This document shows positions 34,911-45,432 of a stretch of DNA of 64,000 nt, one piece after another. Position numbers and translations under genes: made by a program. The stretch is from Jacaranda mimosifolia. Lineage: Eukaryota > Streptophyta > Magnoliopsida > Lamiales > Bignoniaceae. Location of the stretch: the NCBI GenBank assembly GCA_018894105.1, contig CM032124.1, positions 4,387,501 through 4,451,500 of the forward strand. Direction: 5' to 3'. Numbering within the stretch: the stretch's first letter is position 1; every line of letters begins with the position of its first letter. The notes beneath the pieces are model-generated. The model saw nothing but the letters and a program-made list of their open reading frames with translations. It ran no database searches and was not told the DNA's origin.

Positions 34911-37553
34911 ATGGCTTATGCTGCTGTAGTTTCTCTTGTTCAGATTCTAAAGCAGCTATTGCATTCTGATCAATTTCCAAAACCAGAAGATATTCAATCC
35001 CTCCATGATAAGGTCTCTTCCTTGCAATCCTCTCTTGCAAAAATCTTTCATGTACCAAAAAGCAGCAGAGATAAAGTAAATGATTTGGAAATCCAAATCA
35101 GAGAAGCAATCTACGAAGCCCAAGACACCATTGAATCCTTCCTCTCCAGGAAAATTCTTGGATCGGAACCTGAGGAAATCCCATCAGTACTTTATTTGCA
35201 GGAAATAATAGCAAAGATTGATCCCATCGCAGAAGCGGCGGAGAAGATTGCAGATTCCCTCGGCCACAGCAAAGAAGACTCCCAAACGGGCAATTCTTTG
35301 TCTGAGAACGCTTTGTCTTCTAATTACCCTTCTAGCAGTAAGACTAAGATTGTGGGACAGGAGAAAGATCTGAAGAAGCTAAGGGATCAATTAACGACAG
35401 AAATACCCCAACTCCAAGTTGTCCCAATCATCGGGATGCCCGGCATAGGTAAGACTACTCTTGCTAGAAGTATATATGAAGATCCAGTTATAGAGCGCCG
35501 TTTCTATGCCCGTGCTTGGGTAACAGTATCTCCAGACTATCACGTTGGAGATATCTTCTTCAAGCTCCTTGGTTCAATGGAAATCATGGGCGAAAACAGT
35601 GATGTCTCCGGCTCCATGAAAAAGCTCGGAGATGTAGTAAGCCAAGAGAGTGATGAGCAGCTATCTCTCCGTCTGCACCAAAGTCTATTCAACACCAGGT
35701 ATCTCGTCGTGATAGATGATATGTGGGATACAAGCGTTTGGGATAAAGTAAGGCATTATTTACCAGATAATAAGAATGGAAGTCGAATTGTTCTGACTAC
35801 TAGAATTACATATATTGCCAACTATGCCAAATCTTCAGACTTTTGTCATGTGATGCTTCCTCTAGACGAGGAAAATAGTTGGAAATTGCTGTGCGACAAG
35901 GTGTTTGGAGGGGGACCTTGCCCTCATCACCTGGAGACTAATGGAAAGAACATTGCTAAAAATTGTCAAGGTCTTCCCCTCTCAATTACGGTGGTTGGTG
36001 GCCAACTCTCCCAGGAAAGAAAGACTGAAGATTATTGGAGAATTGTTGCAGAAGACATAAATGCTGCTGCTTCTGCAACTGACAAGCGCTATTTAGAGAT
36101 TTTGTCTCTGAGTTACAACCATTTGCCTGGTAGATTGAAAGGATGTTTCCTTTACATGGGAGCTTTCCCTGAAGACAGTGAGATTCTTGTCTCCAAACTT
36201 ATCAAATTATGGGTTGCCGAAGGTTTTCTAACGCTACCATCGGTACCATCTGAGAGCTTGGAACAGGTTGCAGGTCAGTATTTGAAACAGCTCATTGACA
36301 GAAATCTCATTTTTGTTCGCAAGATCAGTTCGGACGGCCAAATTAAAACTTGTGGCATGCATGATATCCTACGGGATCTAGCTGTGAAAGAATCGCGAAA
36401 GGAGAAGTTTTTTCATGCCATAAACAGGTATGCCCAAGAACTCTCACAAGGCACGGACAGTCAAAGGCGCCTGTCTGTACATAAAAATATTCTCATGTGC
36501 ATGGGAGATGTTTACAACTCCACAAAATCTGTAACATTTGCACGCACTCTTCTTTATGCCGGCCCGCATCATCATCACCCACTGCCTTTCTGTTTAACTT
36601 TTGACCTCCTCAGGGTATTAGATGCACTTACAGTCTATTTCATTAAGTTCCCAAATGAAATACTTAAGCTGATCCATTTGAGGTACCTTTCTTTTACTTA
36701 TAATGGAAAGCTTCCCCCATCAATATCTAAACTACAAAATCTTCAAATCCTGATTGTTCGTCGACAACCCAAAATCGTACGTGTGGGTACATCAATTCTG
36801 CCAGTGGAAATATGGAACATGCCGCAATTAAGGCATCTCCTGTTTACCGAAAGTGAGCTTCCACATTTCATTCCTACTGATCGTCCACAAAACTCTGTTC
36901 TCCTTGGAAACCTTCGAACCCTTTCAAATGTAAATGCTGCTTGTTGTACTACAGGGGTTCTTCAAAACATTCCCAACTTGAACAAGTTAGGAATTTGGAT
37001 TGAAGCACCAGGTGAAGTGAACCTCCATCTTGTTGAACTTAAAGAACTTGAATCTTTCAAATTCAATGTACTGAATCCCATTCGGGGCGCCAAGATTGAC
37101 TTCCTGCCTGAACTTGTTTTCCCAAAAACGCTGCAAAAGTTAAGCTTAAGTGGTTGTGGAATTCCATGGGAAAAAATGACGGTTATTGGAGAACTGCCAA
37201 AGCTTCAAGTACTGAAACTGCGTGAGTTTGCCTTCCAAGGTGAAGTGTGGTGTCTGGATGAAACAGTATTTCTTGAATTGAAATTCCTGCTGCTTGAGTC
37301 TCTGGATTTGCAATACTGGGAAACTGAAGATTCTAATGAATCTCTCCACTTCCCAAGCCTTAAACGCCTGATTATCAGGCATTGCTACGAATTGGAGGAA
37401 ATCCCTTCAGACATAGGGAACATAGGAGGCCTTGAACTGATGGAAGTGGTTGACTGTAGCCCTTCTGCTGTGGAATCGGCTACCGAAATCAGGGACCAAC
37501 AAAAGGACTTTAAAGAGGAACTTCAAGTCCGCATATATTCTTCATGGGAATAG
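34911..37553 (+). CDS. CC-NB-ARC-LRR immune receptor (R1-like NLR), NLR 1
   Basis: Single-exon 880-aa intracellular immune receptor. It starts MAYAAVVSLVQILKQL, the same start as NLR 2. The frame is open further upstream, but only a TTG stands there, so ATG 34911 is chosen. Coiled-coil domain ~1-140 with an EDVID-like motif (AQDTIES, 70-76). NB-ARC ~150-490: P-loop GMPGIGKTT (175-183), RNBS-A FYARAWVTVS, kinase-2 YLVVIDDMWD (264-273), RNBS-B GSRIVLTTR (290-298), GLPL (354-357), RNBS-D CFLYMGAFPED (412-422) and MHD (483-485). All switch motifs are canonical. Leucine-rich repeats run from ~566 (LRVLDAL, LIHLRYLSF, LQNLQIL) to ~860, ending SSWE. By family knowledge it binds ADP/ATP, senses a pathogen effector and triggers cell death; the effector cannot be inferred. 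The length fits R1-type NLRs. It looks intact. Confidence 0.93.
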   Translation: MAYAAVVSLVQILKQLLHSDQFPKPEDIQSLHDKVSSLQSSLAKIFHVPKSSRDKVNDLEIQIREAIYEAQDTIESFLSRKILGSEPEEIPSVLYLQEIIAKIDPIAEAAEKIADSLGHSKEDSQTGNSLSENALSSNYPSSSKTKIVGQEKDLKKLRDQLTTEIPQLQVVPIIGMPGIGKTTLARSIYEDPVIERRFYARAWVTVSPDYHVGDIFFKLLGSMEIMGENSDVSGSMKKLGDVVSQESDEQLSLRLHQSLFNTRYLVVIDDMWDTSVWDKVRHYLPDNKNGSRIVLTTRITYIANYAKSSDFCHVMLPLDEENSWKLLCDKVFGGGPCPHHLETNGKNIAKNCQGLPLSITVVGGQLSQERKTEDYWRIVAEDINAAASATDKRYLEILSLSYNHLPGRLKGCFLYMGAFPEDSEILVSKLIKLWVAEGFLTLPSVPSESLEQVAGQYLKQLIDRNLIFVRKISSDGQIKTCGMHDILRDLAVKESRKEKFFHAINRYAQELSQGTDSQRRLSVHKNILMCMGDVYNSTKSVTFARTLLYAGPHHHHPLPFCLTFDLLRVLDALTVYFIKFPNEILKLIHLRYLSFTYNGKLPPSISKLQNLQILIVRRQPKIVRVGTSILPVEIWNMPQLRHLLFTESELPHFIPTDRPQNSVLLGNLRTLSNVNAACCTTGVLQNIPNLNKLGIWIEAPGEVNLHLVELKELESFKFNVLNPIRGAKIDFLPELVFPKTLQKLSLSGCGIPWEKMTVIGELPKLQVLKLREFAFQGEVWCLDETVFLELKFLLLESLDLQYWETEDSNESLHFPSLKRLIIRHCYELEEIPSDIGNIGGLELMEVVDCSPSAVESATEIRDQQKDFKEELQVRIYSSWE

Positions 37554-37760
37554 AATCATAGATCATTAATTTTTCCCCTCCGTCGCCTGTTGAAGGTAAT
37601 ATGCAGCCTTAGCTAGTGATTTCAGTTTCATTTCATAGCATTTGATAATTTACTCTGTTTTTTCTTGTTTGTCTTGCAGATTGATAGTAAGGGACTTGGC
37701 TTATCATTGTCCGTGAAGTTTTCCTTCTGAGTTTGAGCAAGTGCTGGCAATAAACAAAAT
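37554..37760 (+). other. 3' UTR of NLR 1 with possible intron and poly(A) signal
   Basis: A GT at 37596 and TTGCAG ending at 37679 could bound an 84-bp intron in the 3' UTR with a T-rich acceptor tract. AATAAA lies at 37749-37754. Both are sequence-only predictions. Confidence 0.4.
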
Positions 37761-38324
37761 TCTCTATTCCAATTGGTATTGAGACTATTGTTGAATTTGG
37801 TTGTTTTTCCTCTAATATTTTTTCAAACTAAACCCTTTTTAAATTCATTTTGTGAAATATTTTCTTCATGTATGCTTTTATTGAGAATCAAACATTTATA
37901 TTTGCTTTTTAAGTAATTTAAATACTTGATATAAATGAATAGAATTATAAGAATTAAATTTTTTTTCTCCCATTTTATGATTAGTCTTAAATTTGTTCAT
38001 GTCGTTCTTGGATTAATTTTTGACTTTCTTGATGGATAATTCATATTATCAATTCAAATATAAATGGTACATACCCAAAATAAATTAAGAATATAATATC
38101 ACAGTGTAATTCTCTGAACATTTGAAAGATTGATTAGTTTGTCTAACAAAAAAGTGACATCCAATAGATAACATCTCAGTTATTATACATATAATCATCA
38201 AAGTAGTACCCTGTCCCTATCTATCCACATCAAAAGATAAAACAATAAATACATAATCCTTTATATATCGTTGTTAATTATACTTCTAATTATATTTGTG
38301 AACGTTATTTCATATGCTGAAAAG
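37761..38324. other. Intergenic DNA, nothing recognised
   Basis: AT-rich, no coding potential that I can support. Confidence 0.5.
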
Positions 38325-38412
38325 CCGTTTACTCAAAATGCAAATCCTATAATCAAAGTGAATATTATTGAGTGCATAATTTCCTATGTATGCCAAGCCA
38401 CAAGTTCATATC
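38325..38412. repeat. Direct repeat flanking a MITE cluster, left copy
   Basis: ACTCAAAATGCAAATCCTAT and ATTATTGAGTGCATAATTTCC match 39258-39345 (CCTCACAATGCATATCCTAT, ATAATTGAGTGCATCACTTCC). Confidence 0.65.
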
Positions 38413-38413
38413 A

Positions 38414-38790
38414 CTACAAAAAATATATAATATTAATAACACACAATTAAATGATAACTTACAAGTAATCCTGATAATATGTATTAGATAGTGATAATAA
38501 CAATTATTTTGTCACTGATGATATATATTAGTTAAGTGACAATAATTTTGTTTTGACATAATATGGCTCAATAATGATAAGTATTAGCCAATGTCTTATT
38601 ATATATGACTATTAACAATTAATAGCTCATGTATACATAGTTGCAATTTATTAACAATCAAAACTTTCATTATAATTTATAAAAAAAAAAATATTGTCAT
38701 TAGAAATATGTCGTATGTTGTCAACAATAACAACTTAAAAATAATTCTTATCATTATTAAACTTGTGAAAGTGATGACAAAATAATCCTT
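38414..38790. mobile_element. CACTA-like MITE (tentative)
   Basis: Begins CACTACAAAAAAT, the usual CACTA-family terminus. The GTTGTCAACAATAACAACTT to GACAAAATA part resembles 51590-51660 (GTTGACAATAGTAGCAACTT, GACAAAATA). The other terminus is not clear. Confidence 0.4.
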
Positions 38791-38848
38791 TTATTTTTTG
38801 TCTTTTTCTTTATCACTTAATATATAATGCTACTAATTTTTTTTTTCT

Positions 38849-39215
38849 CACTATCAAAAAATTAGGTATCCGCTGTAAAAAAATTGTTTCGAAATTAATT
38901 TTATAGCTACATATAGCTACAAAATATAGTTATAAATTTAAATTTTTATAGCAAATGTGATTTTTTTAACTTACAAGTAATAAAAATTATCAGCAACTAT
39001 AACCTTTTACGTTTGAACCTCAACATAACACATTATTTTTATGAAAATTAATATATAAAAAATGGAATAATCATCCGCTTTGGAATAGTCGTAATAAGGG
39101 TTAACAACGAGAACATTTGTTTTGCATTTGGGTAGATCAATTTTACAGCTAAATCTATGATTTTTTAGCATCAACTACGAATTATCTGTAACCATTTCCC
39201 TAATTTTTTGTAATG
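38849..39215. mobile_element. Small CACTA-like MITE
   Basis: CACTATCAAAAAATTAGG at the left and the inverse of CATTACAAAAAATTAGGG at the right form imperfect terminal inverted repeats around 367 bp of non-coding DNA. Both ends point to a CACTA-type element; the target duplication is not convincing. Confidence 0.5.
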
Positions 39216-39257
39216 ATTTTTTTCTTCATTTCTTTTTTGATTGTAGTGTCTATTGAA

Positions 39258-39345
39258 AAGGTCTCCTCACAATGCATATCCTATAATTAAAGCGAACATA
39301 ATTGAGTGCATCACTTCCTCCATACATAAGGCGACAATGTCATCG
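39258..39345. repeat. Direct repeat flanking a MITE cluster, right copy
   Basis: Partner of 38325-38412, about 930 bp away, same orientation. Confidence 0.65.
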
Positions 39346-42239
39346 GTTTCATACCATGAAAAATAATATTCTTAGAATGCATATTTTATCTTGACGCGCA
39401 TTTGTAGTTATAAATATTCTGAATCAATTCTTTCTGCAATTTATGCAATGTTTTCAAATCCAATATTTTATGGTTGCATCATCATGTTTACCTGATCAAT
39501 AAGCACTAAGACTTACAATTACTATTCTTTTTGTTCTTTTTCCAGATTAAGGACTACTTGATTAAGAGATGCTAGCATCGCGAACCACCTATTGAATAAT
39601 ATACAAAAGAATTTGCTATTATATGTGCTTCACAAATGCCATATGTTGTTATTAGTGTGTGTAATAGGCTTATATTATTGATGAGTATATATGATTTGTT
39701 AAAAGGATTTAAATTGTCAATTCTTTAATATTATATATTTTATTTTTGAATTATTGAGTTTAGTTTGAGAAACGCTGGATGCAAGGCAGATGCCTTCACG
39801 TGGAGTGCTACATAATCTTATTATTTTCAATCAATTTACCACAAAATCTATTTAGCTCTTCTCTTCTAACTCAATTTAAAAAATCTCTTTTTAATACTTT
39901 TTCTGAATAATAGTCGGTGACGAAGTTCATTGGATTGTTATATTTTCTTTGGCAAACATGTAAAGTTAATTGATGCGAGTTACTTTTGTCAACTACGTAA
40001 AGATGCTTCCTACTAACATATGTTTAGTAACAAAATTAGATGGTTGGCGATGTTGAACTTTAAAAGACTTGTTGGAAGTATCCAAAGTTTATTGTTACAC
40101 TGGTTATAATCAATGTTTATTTATAATGACCTGAAAAATCATGTTTAGCACTTAACTTTGGTTGCTTTATACCAGCTCAGACATGCTAAATTATATTAAC
40201 CATTTCTAGCTATCAAATATTGGCTAGTGGCTAAAAGGGTTTACATAACAATCAAAAATAATTTTGGCCGCTAAATGTACAGTCGCCAAAAACTTAATTA
40301 TTTTTCTCGTGCTGATCTAAATATTTTTCATACGTATTCTACCCCGTGGGCACATGTGACAAAAGATAATAAAGCAAATTGGGACTTGTTAATTCATATA
40401 ACAGGCTGGAGATGCAAATTTTCATTCTAGTGAACAGAGTGATGAGAGCCAAAAATATATGAACTTATGGGTGGGGCCTAAGCACTAAGCTGGGGTTGTT
40501 TTAAAGGTTATCATTGACTGGCAATATTGATTTCTGGCTCGTGAAATAATTAATTGGTTTGGTGAGGCGATCAATTTGAACTTAAGTAAACATATATATA
40601 ATATGGTAAGTGCAGGCCATTAGTACTCACATTAGCATAAAAAATAACACCACTAACTCCTTTAATTTCGAAACAAACTATGATAAGAAGTTGCAAGTTG
40701 CTATTTGCAATTGAGCTTTGACATTGATGGTTTCCCATTACCTTAAATATTTAAATATAGCCAGCCTGTCGTAGTAGTTGTCACTTGTCAGAGATTAAGA
40801 AATTTGCTATGCTTTCGCACTGAACAAGAATGATGCTTTCTTATTGTGTTTGGTGATGTCCCCGAACGTTAAAACATTTTATAGAACTCTGAGAAATTCC
40901 GTTCTTGAAATCCTCTCTAGATGTATCAATTTACGCGGGAAAGAGTCGAAGCCAAAAAAATAGATTTTCAATCAATTTTTACCACAATTTGAATCATCGG
41001 TTTCGTTTCATATTTTATTTTATATTCTAATTTGATGAATATATATTAAATATAATTTAATTTTTAATTAACTATTTTTATAAGAAAATGCCTTTTAAAG
41101 TTGTTGAAAGAAAAAATTTCCCTTTTTAAGGGGTAAAATTTATTTTCATTCATCAAGTCTTAACTCAATTGCAAAACCATTCATATCTTTTAATTGGCTT
41201 CAATCCCATTCTTCTTACTATCTTTCAATTACACTTTTTTTTTCAAAAATTGGAAAATGACCAAATGACCCTTTTAACTATCCTTACATAACACATAATA
41301 AGCAAACTCATTCTCAAAATATAAAAAGGAAAGCAAAATAGTCTCTGAATTTTGCGTAGAAGATGCATTTTGAATGGAAGATGTATTTTTTCAAAAAAAA
41401 TGCATTTTTAACAAAAGATTCTACCATCAATATGTTGTTCTTAATTGACAATATACCATATTTTATTTATATATTTTATTATTTTATTTTACATTCATCC
41501 TCATATCCTATTACTAATTCATATTTTAAAGATAATTTTGAATTTATAGGTACTTTATCAATTTATTATAATTTTAACTTTGTATTACTAATGTCAAACA
41601 TTTTTTTCACTTAATTATTCGATAACTAAGCTATGAGTCAAATTAAAAGGTTTCTGTTAACTTATATACTAATATTAATTTTAATTTTATAATTATTTTA
41701 TATATTTATTGTATTTTATTTTAATTTTTTTATCTTAAATAAGATTTTTTTAAATTCTTAGCAGTCAATATATTATTTAATTCTTTATATTTTAAGTTTT
41801 AAGTTAATATATATTCATTGTCTTTTAAGTTTAAAGTAATCTTAAAGTATTATAATTTTAAGTTTTTTTCCAACAACTTTTAAGTTGTCAATCTTATTTT
41901 CTATATCCTTCTCATATATTTTTATTTTGATGCAACTATCTATTAATTTTTGGTTACATTATATTTTCTTCCTTTTAATAAAGTATATAATAATATTCAT
42001 AAACTTTTATTTTTGGAAGTTTTGATTTTTTTTAACATCTCAGCTTGAAATTTATTTTTCATGACATCATGTATATGAGATGTTTTTATATGTTCTAAGC
42101 TTTTAAATATTAAATATTAAATCTTAAAATTTTAAATTTAATTTTAATTCACCATTTTTTGTGATATTTTTATTTTTATATTGTTATTTTTAGTTATATT
42201 ATTTAATAATTAAATTAATATATAGTAATTTTAAAGAAT
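39346..42239. other. AT-rich intergenic DNA; right part probably a non-autonomous Helitron body
   Basis: No recognisable coding sequence. The AT-rich stretch before 42240 must include the body of the Helitron whose 3' end is at 42264, but I could not fix its 5' TC end. Confidence 0.5.
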
Positions 42240-42264
42240 CCGTGCATAGCACGGGGATAACTAG
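42240..42264 (+). mobile_element. Helitron 3' end (hairpin and CTAG)
   Basis: CCGTGC-ATA-GCACGG hairpin (42240-42254), then GGATAA and CTAG (42261-42264), with T next. This is the common plant Helitron 3' terminus and differs from that at 34360, so it is a different subfamily. Confidence 0.8.
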
Positions 42265-42584
42265 TATAAATATATTTAATAACTTAATTTATTTATTGAC
42301 TTATAATTGAATGAACATAAAATTTATTTACTTTAAAGTGAAGAGATCTTACCTTCAAGATTGAGGACCTATTATCCCATAAAAATGAATGGTCAATTGT
42401 TTTGGTTTTTTATTAGTTTAATTATTAAATGGATAATTACCGAAAATACCCTTTAATTTGGCTGGATATATTGCCGGGAATGGCCAGGAGAATGAGATTA
42501 AATTCAATTAAAAGAATATAGACGATTTTACAATTGAGTTGAAACCTCATGACCAAAATGAATTTTACCTGCTTTTTAACTAAA

Positions 42585-43164
42585 CTTGGCAATTAGGTAC
42601 ATTTACCCACGAGTAAATTTACCCATTTTTTATTGGGTATGAGATAGGGGAACCCGTTACCCGTGATGATGGGTAATGGGTAACCCATGGGTACCCATAA
42701 TATTTTTCTTTTATTATTTAAAGGTAAATACTTAAATAAATTAAATAAAACTAAAAAATGAAAACTACAAATTTAACTAAATATAACTAAAAAAAGACTA
42801 CAAATTTCAAACATTAAATTTAACAAATACCTAAAGCATATTAATAATTTGGGAAAGGGCTTTTTGTTATTTAGGGTTTTGTTTTAGGATATAATTTAAT
42901 TTAATTTGCTATAAATTTTTAATTGATGAAATCAAAAGTTAATATTTAGATTAAAAATGTTTATACATATATATATATATAATATTTATATATATTTGTA
43001 TACGGGTTACCCACAGGTATCCGCGGGTCAGGCCAAAAAAGGGCGAGTAAATTGGGTACAAATAAAAGTACTCACAATTTTTTGGATTGGAGAAACAGGG
43101 CTCATTACCTATATTTTTTTGGATACCCACAAATACACATGAGTATAGGTTGAATTTTGCCAAG
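42585..43164. mobile_element. hAT-like MITE rich in GGGTA/TACCC
   Basis: The ends CTTGGCAATT and ...TTTTGCCAAG are inverted repeats. The sub-terminal parts carry repeated TACCC/GGGTA words on both arms (ACCCATGGGTACCC; CGGGTTACCCACAGG). No transposase is present. An 8-bp target duplication is not clear. Confidence 0.55.
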
Positions 43165-43510
43165 TTTATTTTTAATCGACCAAAACAGTTTGGCATTTTG
43201 TGCTAAACAAGTCTCCTCACATATATATTTGTAGTCTCAAGATTTTCTTTCTACAGTTTCACATGGGATGCTAACATTATCTTATGGGTACAATTTTTAT
43301 TTTCTATTTCAATTTCGCATTTCACGTGACTTCCAGGTTATAAATTTGCACTGGGAAAAAAGTCATTTTCATCCTCTAGTTTTGGCCTATACAGCTTTTG
43401 GTTCCTTTTATTTTAAATTTTATTTTAGTCTACATACATGCAATTTTTTTTATAACTTTAATCTTTTGAGTTGAATTTTGCCTAGAAGGACCCAAAATTG
43501 GCTCAATCAA
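43165..43510. other. Intergenic DNA, nothing recognised
   Basis: Short frames only; no protein family recognised. Confidence 0.45.
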
Positions 43511-44222
43511 GCTGAAATAATGTTTTCAAAATCGGATCAGATAATGAATCGATAACGATACTGGTTACTGGTTCAATCGGTTCGATCACTTATTGAACTG
43601 GTATGACACTATAATGGCGTAATAATTATATTTAATTTTATAAATATATATATATAGATATAATATTTTAATATTATCAAAAAATAAAACTTTCAATTGA
43701 TATAGAAAGAATATTATTTTTAAAAAAATTCAACTTACTTATTTTTAAGTACATTTCTTAGAAAATAATACTATTTCACAATTAGCCAATTATAAATAAA
43801 TAAAAAACAATGTTCATATAAATTTAAATAATCATTTGTTTCATACTTTAATTTCAAGTACAAATAAATTCTTTTACGCTAAATATTTAACATAACTTAA
43901 GAGAGATTAAACAAAATAAAATAATAAATTAAACATAAGCATTCACATATATCTGTCACTTCATTAAATTTCAAGAAAATAAATTCATGTTTCAAAAAAT
44001 TACATGTCCAAAATCTTTAATCATCATCTTCAACTCATAATTTCTCTTTTCTTTTTTCTTTTTGCTTTTTTAAAAAAATTAAAACTTTCAAAAAAAAAGT
44101 GAACCGGTTGAATCGGTCCGATTTTGACCATCATCGATTTTTAGGCTTCAATTGGACCGAACTTGCCTTTAATTACCCGTCTGACCGGTCTGATATGATT
44201 TTCAAAACATTGGGCTGAAATA
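43511..44222. mobile_element. Mutator-like MITE with 9-bp target duplication
   Basis: GCTGAAATA occurs at 43511-43519 and 44214-44222, directly around a 694-bp element. The element's ends are ATGTTTTCAAAATCGGATCAGA and the inverse of AATGTTTTGAAAATCATATC. The inner parts carry CCGGT/ACCGG words on both arms (ACTGGTTCAATCGG; GAACCGGTTGAATCGG). A 9-bp duplication is typical of MULEs. No transposase. Confidence 0.7.
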
Positions 44223-44519
44223 TTGGGAAAAAATTGATACATGTACCTGATACCACGTACACACCTAGTCAATTGCCACATTATTGTACACATCACATAT
44301 GTGGCTTTTGGAGAAAAAATTGAGGGGTAATGTCACAAATACCTATTTATTAAGAGTAAAAAAAAAAAAGAAAAAAAATGACGAACAATGTGAAAAATGT
44401 AAAATTCAAAATTTTTCCAGCCTCATCTGAAAAATATAATTTATCTTATATATATATAATAAATTAATTAATTTTATTTGTAAATAAAAATAAATAAATT
44501 ATTTAGAAAAAAAAAATAC

Positions 44520-45009
44520 CTCAACCTCAAAATCCTGACCCTAAAAAACACCCCACCCTCAAAATCCTCACCCTTCTTCCACCACCCAGTACCCACGGCC
44601 ACCTAGCTAAGCGATCGCATGGGCCATAGTGACCCCACGAGCTTAGCTCATGGCCACCTGGGCAGGATGGTGCTAGCCATGACTGCCTGCATGGCAGCCT
44701 GCCCAAGCAGCCATGGCCAGCGACAGCCAGCCACCTGGCCAGCATTGGCCATAGCCTGTGCATGAGTAGCTGCTTGGCTAACATCGGCTATAGCGGCAAG
44801 CCAAATTCCTTTTTTTTTTGTTTTTTTTCAAAAAACCACACTCAAACCGCCACCCGACCCCTCACACCCCATGGCCATCGGCAATGGTCGGGCTGGGCAT
44901 GACGGCTGCATATACATTTTTTTTTAAAAAAAAATCCCACCCTCAAAGCTCCAACCCTTTCTTGACCTCGGCTCACGGCCATGGCAAACCGCCTAGCAGT
45001 GGTCGCATA
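44520..45009. other. GC-rich islet (copy 1)
   Basis: Sharply richer in G+C than its surroundings, with recurrent GGCCATGGCC/CAGCCAGCC words and A/T tracts. An 85-codon minus-strand frame (44784-44527) is repeated in the second unit but resembles no known protein. Probably repeat-derived rather than a gene. Confidence 0.5.
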
Positions 45010-45254
45010 TGTTAAGGACATATAAATTGTAACTTTAGCATATCAATTGTAATCTCTATACTTTAGATACTTTCCTACCCTAGGATTTTATTTCCTCTTT
45101 CATTAGGATTCTGTTCCTTGATTAATGTATAAATTATTTGTTTTCTATCTCTAGAATTTTATTTCTTCTTTCAGCTATGTAATGTTGTGTATAAATATTT
45201 CCTACTTTAATCAACACAACAAGTCCTTTCTCATTGTACTTTTAAGCTTCTTTA
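45010..45254 (+). repeat. Duplicated Copia 5' LTR (outer copy)
   Basis: TGTTAAGGACATA to CTTCTTTA, 245 bp, near-identical to 46058-46302. GCATA lies in front of it (45005-45009). Confidence 0.85.
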
Positions 45255-45432
45255 TGGTACCGGAGCATTCCGCGCTCTAAAGAGCTTCTAATCCTTGGCC
45301 TTCACATCACTTTCTTCCATGGAAAACCAACACCAGCTCCGCCACCTATCTGCCGATTAACTCAAACCAACCACCCACCCCACAACCTTTTCTTGGCGCC
45401 TTTGTAAGCTTCAATCCATCCACCCAATTGCT

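Larger units (their letters stand above)
44385..45432. repeat. 1048-bp tandem duplication, unit 1
   Basis: Nearly identical to 45433-46480, differing only by a few substitutions and homopolymer changes. It contains a GC-rich block (44520-45009), a copy of the Copia 5' LTR (45010-45254), a PBS (45255-45266) and the gag start (ATG 45319). It stops inside gag at CCCAATTGC, followed by a single filler T (45432). Confidence 0.93.

Noticed and set aside
34828..35058. Antisense frame over the NLR 1 start
   Set aside because: Shadow of the NLR coding sequence on the opposite strand.
44527..44784. 85-aa minus-strand frame, twice, as a small gene pair
   Set aside because: The repetition is explained by the recent 1048-bp tandem duplication. 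The protein is low-complexity, derived from GGCC-rich DNA, with no known relatives recognised.
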